Source: Chara braunii (Eukaryota > Streptophyta > Charophyceae > Charales > Characeae). Taken from it: a stretch of DNA of 51,539 nucleotides. The stretch lies in assembly GCA_003427395.1 (NCBI GenBank), contig BFEA01000164.1:90121-141659 (forward strand), written 5' to 3'. Below, piece after piece: positions 43,773-51,539 of this stretch. Each line of letters begins with the position of its first letter. Within the stretch, counting starts at the first letter, position 1. The notes under the pieces were generated by a model. The model searched no databases. It was given only the letters and a program-made list of their open reading frames with translations, and had not been told where the DNA came from. Made by a program: the position numbers and the translations under genes.

Positions 43773-44478
43773 CAAGGTCGGTCAATGTTTTAAATGTGGT
43801 GACCTCGACCACATAGTTCCCTTGTCAAGAGTATAGGTACCCAAAAGGGAACGACCAGTAGAGTTTGCAGTTGCCTCTACAGGGACTCTGGATGCAAGCA
43901 GATTGTCAACCTCTCATTCAGAGGTCCCAATGGCAGAGACTGAGACGATAGTTAGCCCCCGCCTAGTTAGTTGCCCAAAAGTTGCTTGTGCTAGAACTTC
44001 TCTAGGTGGTTCCCTCGCAAGCATAGGTGATGAACTGATCACTTGTCGCCGCGCCTGGGCTGAAATGAAGAAAAAGAAAGGGCAATTATTAATTGCAGAC
44101 GTAGAAGTGAGTAAAGTAAGAGTGGGCGCTTTAATAGATAGCGGGTCAACGCGCAGTTATATAAGCAAGAAAGGGCTGCAGAAAATGCACCTAAGGCTGA
44201 AGGTCCAAAAGTTAGACCAGCCGGTCGTAAGCAAGTTAGCAGATAATAGAGAAATGATAGTAGATAGTTATGTTGAGGGGGTGAGGGCATACTTCCGGTT
44301 GGAGGTAGCGGGTAAGACGGAATGTGTTTTGCACTCCCTGACACTCTTAGTGGAGGAGAGTCTCCCTTTTGACATGATTCTAGGGACTGATTGGGGTGAG
44401 GCTGCCGATGCAGATGTGAAACTGGGTGAGCATGAGTGTTGTTTGCCTAGTCCTACAGGTGGGAATAAGAAAATTTGA
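43773..44478 (+). pseudogene. H nucleocapsid knuckle and protease
   Basis: Continuation of H gag-pol after element C. KVGQCFKCGDLDH is a zinc knuckle with Cys, Cys and His at 43786, 43795 and 43810, but the fourth ligand (43825) is Ser. A TAG at 43834 follows. The aspartic protease lies in the frame 43903-44478: KGQLLIADVEVSKVRVGALI, then the intact DSG active site (44137-44145), STRSYISKKGLQKM and FDMILGTDWGE near the end. A TGA stops it at 44476. This is the only protease in the window with an intact D-S-G motif. Confidence 0.88.
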
Positions 44479-44921
44479 CTTTACCAGGCATCTGGCGTAG
44501 AGAATAACCTATCCCTTTGCTGCATGAGTGTCCCCGCGTTTGCTCGGCATGTGGTCAAGAATGACCTCGCCGACCAAGTGTTTCTTGCATATGTGTGCCC
44601 GGTGAGTGTAGAGAAGAAAGAGGAAGAGCTGATAACCCCCAATGTGCGCAAGTTGCTTGTTGAGTTTGCTGATGTTGGAGAGGGCCCGAGTGGAGTAGTT
44701 GAGAGAGAAACCAAGCACCAGATAGAGTTAGAACCCGATAGCCTGATTCCCAAGGGCCCTATCTATAGAATGTCTCCAAAAGAGCTTGATGAGGTGCGGA
44801 AGCAATTAGACGAGTTGCTTAAGAAGGGGTGGATTAAACCAAGTTCCTCACCATTCGGTGCACCAGTCCTGTCTGTGCCAAAGAAGGGCGGCAAATCGCG
44901 AATGTGCATAGACTATAGGGG
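44479..44921 (+). pseudogene. H reverse transcriptase N-terminus, cut by LTR D
   Basis: From 44524 the frame reads SVPAFARHVVKNDLADQVFL, then DSLIPKGPIYRMSPKELDEV, LLKKGWIKPSSSPFGAPVLS and KSRMCIDYRG. There the RT stops at the TG start of LTR D (44922). The remainder of RT, RNase H and integrase was not found further right. The frame from 44524 is open; the family is gypsy, distinct from A and K. Confidence 0.88.
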
Positions 44922-46313
44922 TGTAATGACCCGCCAAAAACACAGACTGAGAACACTGCTGATTTCAGGGATTTGCCGCTGGAATGAATGCCTTGCTCAG
45001 ATTCCCGCATTCAGCTGTGATTTCCATGTCTGTGTGTGTGTGCGTGCCTGCTGGTTTGCATGCCTGTCTGAGTGCTTGTTGGTTGAGTGTGTGTGTGACC
45101 CGCAAGGGTACTTGTTGGTTGAAAGGCCCCGCACGGCCGGTACTTACCTGTGGCTGTGACTTTGAGGGTTGCAGCGGGGAAAACACTCGAGTAGCGGGGG
45201 TAGGCCCACGACACTGAGAGCAGAGGGGAAAAACACTCAAGTAGCAGGTAGGCCGGTACCACTCAAGTAGTGGTAGAAGTGTCGGGTACTAGAGGCCGAG
45301 CAGAAGAAGACAAAAAGTTGGCATTTTTAGAGGCCCAGTAGCGGTAGGCTAGAGGTAGGCCGGTACCAGTCCAAGTAGCCCGGGTCTAGGGCTTGTCTAG
45401 AAGATAGCAGAGCCTGCAATGATGTTTCCCTCCGAAAGGGAGGAGGTACCGGTTGCTGGGAGGCCGCTCGGCCTAGGAAGTCACCGCCCAAGAGGCCAGT
45501 AGGCCGCTATATCTTCGGGAGGAGCAAGTAGCTCCTCCTCATTTGCGGTATGCAAGGATTGGCGACATGCTGCTGGAGCACAGCGCTGGGCTGGTACATC
45601 GCTGCCTGGAGGTGAAGGGCAGCTGGGCGCTCAGCCTGGCTATGGCGAGCAACCCAGCCTGAGGAGGAGGAAGAAGGGGGTCGAAGGAGGAGAGTGGCGA
45701 GGCACCTACCTGGCTATGGTGGACACCATCTTCATCACCTTGCTGGGCACTGCATCTGGAAGGCCCCAGTTGGGTTAGTGCCGCACCAAGGAAGCTCGAG
45801 GCAGAGTCAAGCACGACGGATCAGTCAGCAGCGGCATAGCTGCTTTGGGTTGTCCTTTGGACAGGAGTGCAGCGCCATAGCTGCTTTGGGTTGTCCTTTG
45901 GACAAGAGGGCAGGGCCCTCAGTAGTCCGCCATAGCCTAGGGATGTGAGAGGAGGAAGGAGGAGGGAATCCATAGCTATGGTGGACTTGTTGTTGTTGTT
46001 GTTGTTGTGTCAGCAGTAAGAGGGAACTTCGGATATTGATTCTGGTTCATCCACTCATTGTTATTATTATTATTGGGAGAAAGAATAAGATTGGCGAAGT
46101 GAAGGAGGAGGAGGAAGGTGGAGAGAGAAGGGGGGATTTGTCACTGGTCTTGCTGGTGTACATCTTCTTCTTCTTCTTCTTCTTCTTCTTCTTCTTCTTC
46201 TTTCCCTCTTCTCTGGTCTCTATCTCTTTGCAAGTGCTTTCTTTTCTTTCGCAATTGGGTGGCATTGTCTTTCATTGTGAATTTGCACATTGGGAATGAC
46301 CAGGATCAAAACA
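44922..46313 (+). repeat. LTR D, copy 1
   Basis: TGTAATGACCCGCCAAAAAC to CCAGGATCAAAACA, 1392 bp, matching 47977-49340. It contains GTT, ATT and CTT trinucleotide tracts (45989-46008, 46059-46075, 46166-46201) and paired blocks such as AACACTCAAGTAGC. It sits inside H's RT and is followed by a PBS, so it is the 5' LTR of an element. Confidence 0.88.
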
Positions 46314-46314
46314 A

Positions 46315-46327
46315 TTGGTATCGGCGC
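46315..46327 (+). promoter_or_regulatory. Primer-binding site after LTR D copy 1
   Basis: TTGGTATCGGCGC, two changes from the initiator-Met site. Confidence 0.7.
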
Positions 46328-46451
46328 GAGGTTACTTGCTGGCGAGAGGTGTTAGTCACCCTAAACCTTGCAATCTCATTCGCATGAAGTATGGAGTGCT
46401 GGTGCACTTGTGCACTATTGTGAGGGGCAGAGCGCTGAAGCCAGAGTGCTG

Positions 46452-46543
<92 letters not shown>

Positions 46544-46618
46544 GTGTTAGCGCTGACAGGGAGAAGGTAGCCATAGCTGCGCCAGTGCAGAGAGTTAGTA
46601 GATAGTAGTAGACTTCAG
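46328..46618 (+). other. Start of D internal region with (GA)n
   Basis: Starts AGGTTACTTGCTGGCGAGAG, similar to the sequence after copy 2 (TACTTGCTGGCGAGAG at 49361). It has a (GA)n tract at 46456-46541. No coding region. Confidence 0.6.
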
Positions 46619-47005
46619 AGGGTTAGTAGACATATCAGTGGGTGTATTCAGAGTAGATCCTTGAATAGAAGTTAGTGAGTGTGCACCCATGTAGGGAGAG
46701 AAGACACAGCGAGGACATAGCTAGGGAGAAGACCAGCGTGGAGGAGAGATACATAAGAGAGAAGAGCAGTGGGGAAGATATACTTACCTGATAGCTTATG
46801 CTGGTTACTGGTTACCTTTGGCAGGCGCTGATGAGCGCTGGTGACTTGAACTCTTATTGCTCTTGTAATAACTTGTTGGAATTCATAAGCTGAGTTACCT
46901 GGTCTTAATCACTTTGGTCTCCAGTGTGAACTTCGTGTGAACTCATACATGCATGTGCTGTGATGGTGTGCGCTCACTGGTGACTGAACTAAGAGTTTCG
47001 TTGCA
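46619..47005 (+). repeat. LTR B, 3' part, copy 2
   Basis: Matches 32639-33024 with few changes (GGGTTAGTAGACATATCAGT to GTTTCGTTGCA). No PBS follows; it joins directly to repeat X. Confidence 0.8.
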
Positions 47006-47205
47006 GTTGGTTTGTTCATTTGTTCATTCAATGATAAGAATGAATCTTTCCGTTCATTCGATTGATGTTGGCATTGGGCCTCACTCCACTACTTACCAAA
47101 TGAGCACAATGAGAATGAATCTTTCCCTAGAACATGGGAAGATACGCTGCCATATTTATTGTTGTTATTTCTGTACAGTGTACACATACCAACTTTCAGC
47201 TACAT
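47006..47205 (+). repeat. Repeat X, copy 2
   Basis: Matches 31992-32204. The order here (LTR-B tail, then X) is the reverse of that at the first locus (X, then LTR-B). Confidence 0.75.
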
Positions 47206-47976
47206 CATACATATGAGAGCTGCTTGGATTGTACTGAAAGCAAAAGGAGGGCCTGCCGATGGGCAAGAGTACAAACCCTAAACCTCTGGCTTCTGTTACG
47301 TTGCGCACATCCTGAGGCAAATTTTCTACAATCACTTGAGAGTACACAGAAGCTTGGTGTTCGCCATCCACCTCATGGAAGATGTCTCTATGACCCTGGC
47401 TCCACTAGTCACCAGATGTGCAAGCTGAGAATGCATCTTCCGCTAGAACATGGAAACCGCCATATTTTTTGTCTTTTCTGCATGTGGAGAGTAGTGGAGC
47501 GAGGCCCTATGTTGGATCTCTTATCGACAAGAAAGCTTGGGAGTCATCTGATTGCTTCTGGATTCGAACTCGGGTGTGTATTTCAACAGTTTCATGGGCC
47601 TACCAGCTGAGTTAGGCCCGTTGGTCTGTCCTAAGAATTTTGTTCAGAAAAAGAACGGATGAAAAGACAGGTACCTGGGACCTGGGACCTTTGGGGTTGA
47701 AAAGTGGATGTCAAACAAAGGTTCCCTTTTCTGAGATGCATACAGCGAACGAAAAGAATGAGAACCTATTCAGAACTGAGGGCATAATCACACCAGCACT
47801 TTTCTAAATGAATCTGACTGAAATCACGATGCATCTGACTGTAATCATGTCTATAGCTTAGCTGAAAAGGTCCTCGTGTGAGTATGCCCTGAGATCTGGT
47901 AGCTTTTAGAACTGGACAGCACCTCTCCCTATGGGGTGGGCAACAACAACCAATGGCATGCATCACATCAATAAAC
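47206..47976. other. No protein gene; contains SINE-like segment
   Basis: No recognisable protein. A tRNA-like segment lies at 47555-47620 on the minus strand. No polypurine tract is visible before LTR D copy 2. Confidence 0.4.
47555..47620 (-). repeat. tRNA-derived segment (SINE head or tRNA relic)
   Basis: On the minus strand GGGCCTAACTCAGCTGGTAG (47618-47599) resembles a tRNA 5' end and A box, and GAGTTCGAATCC (47572-47561) a B box, at tRNA-like spacing. The T-stem does not pair well, so it is not a working tRNA gene. Confidence 0.5.
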
Positions 47977-49340
47977 TGTAATGACCTGCCAAAACGCAGA
48001 CTGAGAACACTGCTGATTTCTGAGTTCTGCCGCTGGAATGGACGCCTTGCTGAGATTCCCACACTCTGCTGAGTTTTCGAAGTCTGTGTGTGTGTGCGTG
48101 CTTGATGGTCTGCGTGCCTGTCTGAGTGCTGGTCGGCCTGAGTGTGTGTGTGACCCACAAGGGTACTTGCGTGTTTGGCAGGTCCGCAGGGCCGGTACTT
48201 ACCTGTGGCCGTGCCATTGAGGGTTGCAGCCGGGGAAAACTCTCAAGTGGCAGGGAAAGAGGCCGGGGACACTTAGAGCAGCGGAAAAACACTCAAGAAG
48301 CAGGTAGGCCAGTACCACACCCAGTAGAAGTAGATGGGCCGGGTACTCGAGGCCGAGCAGAAGAAGACAAAAGTGGCATTCTTAGAGGCCCAGTAGTTGT
48401 AGGCTAGGTCTAGGCGGGTACCATTCCAACCAGTCTGAGTCTAGGGCCTGTACGGGCAATATCAGAGTCTGCAATGATGTTTCCCTCCAAAAGGGAGGAT
48501 GTACCGGTTGCTTGGAGGCCGCGCGGCCTAGGAGGTCACCACCCAAGAGGCAAGTAGGCCACTATATCTCCAGGAGGAGCAAAGTGCTCCACATTTTTCA
48601 GTGTGCAAGTTTGGCGACACACTGCTTGGAGTGTTGGCTGCAGGAGCGCTGGGCATTTCAGTGCTGCTAGGAGGAAGGAGACCGGGAGATCCCACCTCGG
48701 CAATGGTGGAGCTCTACCGGTAGGAGGAGGAGGAAGAAGAGGACTGAGGCGGAGAGTGGCGAGGTACCTACCTGGCTAGGTTGGGCACCATCTTCATCAC
48801 CTTGTTAGGCGCTGCATCTGGAAGGCCCCAGTTGGGGTTGCGCCGCACCAAGAAGGCTTCAAGGCGGGGTCAGGCATGGCGGCCTGAACAGCAGCGAGCA
48901 TAGCTGCTTTGTGTTGTCCTTCACACAGCAGGGTGAGGCCCTAGTAGTCAGCCATAGCCTTGGCCTACATGAAGAGGAAGAAGAAGGGTGGCCATGGCTA
49001 TGGTGGACCTCATGTTGTGCCTGCAGTAGAAGAGGGATTCAGACATTGATTCTGGTCCAGTCATTCAACATTATTATTTATTATTTATTGTTAGAGTACA
49101 AGGGGAGGAAAAAAGGAGGAGGGGAGCGGTTGGCGAAGAAGAAGGCAATCATCATTGGTCTTTGGTGGTGTACATCTTCTTCTTCTTCTTTCTTTCATCT
49201 TCTTCTTCTTTCTTCTTTCATCATCATCTTCTTCTTCTTTCCCTCTCTCTCTCCTCTCAAGTTCCTTCATTTCTTTTTGCAATTGGACCGCATTGTGCTT
49301 TCTTATGAATGTATACTGTTAAATTGGCCAGGATCGAACA
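47977..49340 (+). repeat. LTR D, copy 2
   Basis: TGTAATGACCTGCCAAAACG to CCAGGATCGAACA, 1364 bp. Same order of blocks as copy 1, including the CTT tract (49168-49240). It is followed by a PBS, so it too reads as a 5' LTR. Confidence 0.88.
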
Positions 49341-49355
49341 TTGGTATCAGAGCAG
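49341..49355 (+). promoter_or_regulatory. Primer-binding site after LTR D copy 2
   Basis: TTGGTATCAGAGCAG, a perfect plant initiator-tRNA-Met type site. Confidence 0.85.
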
Positions 49356-51203
49356 ATTCTACTTGCTGGCGAGAGTTGACTTTGCCACCATAACCCTAAC
49401 CTAAGTGGTTAGGGATAATCACTTAGGGTTAGGGCAGGAAGGCAGCGTCGCGAAATGGAAGCTGCTCCCACCTGGCAGGGTCGTGTAGGGTCGACAATAG
49501 ACCCGGCCAGGTTGCTAGAGTGTGTGTGTGTGATGGTGAGACACAAGGTGGGTTCGTGATGCAAATTGAGAGAGGCGACAATGAAGGGCACCTACAACTG
49601 GAATCTGGACTTCAGGGAAGACAAGGAGCGACTTTAGGGCTCCCCTCAAGTTAGGTGAGCTTGAGGGTGGCAGCCATATTTGCACCAACGGGCTGCAAGT
49701 TGCTACTCCGCTCTTCAACATCGACGGGGGATCCGGCATTGTACGTTGGGTTAGAAGCTGACCCTCCTAGATGATAGGACACTAGTGTAGAGGATGCTAA
49801 TTGAGACAGGAGGACTATGTGAGAAGGGCGGTGAGTTTCATTTCATCCCAAGAGCCCGCCCACTCAGGTAAGTGCCGTGCCACAAGGGTGCCCATGTGTG
49901 TGTGCATGGAATTGACTGCCTGTTGGGGTTTTCTGGTTCTTCTCCCATCCTCTATAGTCTTGATCTTGTGTTGAAGTGTGTGAACTGCTTTCTCACCTGA
50001 TGAGTGAATGGATGGAGTATCTTGTGCGCAACGCCATATCTTTCTACAATACTTAATTTCTTTCATTCTGAACGGCTGTAGTTTTTGGTTCTTTCTGGAG
50101 TTGAAATTCATTTTTCAGTACGGTAGGGACAAAAAGTAAGTCTTTGTGGCACTCTTGTTGGTTGGGACCTTGTCTTGACTCAACTGGGACCTTTTTGGTC
50201 CCAGTGGGACTGGGCCCAAACAAGAAGGGCCCCTTAGGCCTAAATCTGTTGACGTCAGTCACCTTGCCCTTCCTTGCTGGGAATCGGAGTTCATGCTTTC
50301 GGACCAGGACACTCACTACTGAGGGGATCTCAGCTGAGACGTTTCACAAACTTTATTGCATGGTCCGCCGCTTGACTCGCACCTTAGACACCACTCAATT
50401 CTCTCTTGCATTGTGTAGTACACTTTGAATTTGATTTGTTGTGTTTTTATGGGACTGAGTCCGGCTACACTTGAGGGGATCTCATACGTAGTCGGACCAG
50501 ACTGTATTGTTGTACCAGATCTCTTGATTATTGTATTATATTTGTTTTTCTGCTCTCCAGTCCAAATGAATCGCCTCTCCTACTAGGAGTTCTACCTTCT
50601 CTTCTGACTGAACTTGAAACTGTTTCTTTCACTGGGTTAACTAATGACCATATCGACACAATCGCGGACGAGAGAGAGAGTAAAGAGAGAGAGGACACTA
50701 AGTGTTGCACTTGAGGGCGTCAAAAAGAAGAAGCAGAGTGCCCGTTGTCGACCGGTAGAAGAGCTTTGCCGGCCTCCAACACAAACCCTATGTCTCGCGC
50801 CTCGTCTGTCACCCACGGGAGGGTTGGTCGGGGCTCCTGTAACCTGCATAATCCACGTCAATACACATCCATGACAAAGTGTAGCTCAGGCTGACTCTAT
50901 GCCACGTGACACAAGTCTCGAAGAGTAGGCCCGAAAAAAAACAATATAAGAGTTTCCATTCAGTCAAGTACAATGGGGTGCTCAGCGCAATTCCCAAACC
51001 CGGGTGAAGTCCCCGTGTCTATATGTGTTGGGTCCGTTTGGGTGCCTACAGATCGCGTGGATAGCCTCCGCCTAACTCTCCTTCTGACAAGGGTCCGCCG
51101 ATACAGTACACGCCTGTCCCATGAAATAGTACTTGAACTCTCAATGTCAGATGTCTCCTCCCGCGCCCACCGGGGCCATAGCTCAAGGTCAGTCGTGACC
51201 ATA
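49356..51203 (+). other. Leader/internal region of D copy 2; no gene seen
   Basis: No gag or pol motif is recognised over 1.8 kb. It holds a telomere-like hairpin (49394-49434) and short GA tracts (50674-50694). The coding part, if present, lies beyond the window. Confidence 0.45.
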
Positions 51204-51375
51204 CCTTACAAAGAACTCGATTCGACAAAACACCACTTCAGAGGTCCGTCCGTGAAAGTACCTCTTCAAAAGCCCGATTCGTGAAAGTACCTCTTCAAGA
51301 GCTCGGTTCGAGAAAGTGCCTCTTTGGAAGCCCGATTCGGATGTGCCCCCTCGGAGAGGCCCGGTTCGGGAAGCG
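51204..51375 (+). repeat. 28-29-bp tandem repeat, 6 units
   Basis: Units start at 51204, 51233, 51261, 51290, 51319 and 51348, with a consensus near CCTCTTCAAGAGCCCGATTC plus GTGAAAGTG. The inner CTCTTCAAGAG is a near-palindrome. A new CCCTCTTCAAAG begins at the window end (51528), so the array may resume. Confidence 0.8.
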
Positions 51376-51407
51376 CCCTTTCGTCGGGAATGTAGCCAGA
51401 GTACCCG

Positions 51408-51465
51408 TTCGTGTGCCCTTGGAGAATGAGTCCCCAGTACCCGGGTGCCCTTGGAGTATGGGCCT
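51408..51465 (+). repeat. Short repeat GTACCCG...GTGCCCTTGGAG
   Basis: AGTACCCGTTCGTGTGCCCT with TGGAGAATG and AGTACCCGGGTGCCCT with TGGAGTATG are two diverged units about 37 bp apart, next to the 29-bp array. Confidence 0.55.
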
Positions 51466-51539
51466 AAAAGCGCCTGCCCACGTGCCCGTGAAGAATGCCC
51501 CCACTCACGGAGTCCGGTGCAAAAGGCCCCTCTTCAAAG

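Noticed and set aside
46047-46574. Ser/Leu, Arg/Glu and Lys-rich frames
   Set aside because: Products of (CTT)n and (GA)n tracts in and after LTR D.
1-51539. CRISPR arrays, bacterial operons, riboswitches
   Set aside because: No regular repeat-spacer array or prokaryotic gene arrangement is present; the tandem arrays found have no unique spacers of constant size.

Overview
This window is eukaryotic nuclear DNA made almost entirely of decayed, nested LTR retrotransposons. I see no convincing host protein-coding gene and no rRNA gene. Evidence for a streptophyte (plant or charophyte-like) genome: Ty3/gypsy pol domains with a chromodomain-like tail after the integrase; primer-binding sites of the form TTGGTATCRGAGC, the classic plant initiator-tRNA-Met site, directly after LTRs ending in CA; long dinucleotide microsatellites; N gaps typical of a short-read assembly; and stop codons that look like decay of CHG-methylated cytosines. 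From memory of similar predicted proteins, a charophyte alga such as Chara is my best guess, but this is an inference.

Layout. 1-197: edge of a family-A LTR (minus). 198-1169: probable 3' LTR remains of element J. 1170-2757: J (minus), a family-A-like gypsy 3' half (integrase, chromodomain-like tail). 2816-2896: (CT)n. 2900-6203: element K (minus), a second gypsy lineage with 3' LTR, polypurine tract, chromodomain, integrase, RNase H and RT, cut inside RT at 6204 by repeat L. 6204-9480: two divergent direct copies of L, each carrying a tRNA-like A/B-box segment. Copy 1 contains a fold-back-like insert built of CGAACG motifs, and a second fold-back-like unit built of CGTAC motifs lies at 9565-9935. 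9950-15346: mostly unassigned, with two tandem arrays (about 100 bp x 7 and about 122 bp x 5), ending in an LTR end and PBS. 15360-19140: element M/G (+), with a leader, an inverted-repeat DNA element spanning an assembly gap, and a gag frame broken only by stop codons. 19141-22509: element F (minus), family A with gag fused to integrase by deletion. 22918-30773: element E (minus), the most complete family-A copy. 30774-33040: microsatellites and LTR B with PBS. 34337-44921: element H (+), whose gag is split by element C (+, 36433-43768, both LTRs, 4-bp target duplication) and whose RT is cut at 44922 by LTR D. 44922-51539: two D LTRs each followed by a PBS, a permuted LTR-B fragment, a possible SINE and a 29-bp tandem array at the window end.

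The elements act as a layered record. C inserted into H, D later broke H, L broke K, and F abuts G. None can be autonomous as it stands. C and F have lost integrase core or most of gag-pol, E and C have altered protease motifs, E and K have altered RNase H motifs, and all carry stops. Points that merit a second look are the in-frame reconstruction across the C insertion, the TAG-dominated stops at glutamine-like positions, a TATA block conserved in the leader downstream of the PBS in three family-A copies, the fold-back-like CGTAC/CGAACG units, and the two tandem arrays at 13.0-14.5 kb.
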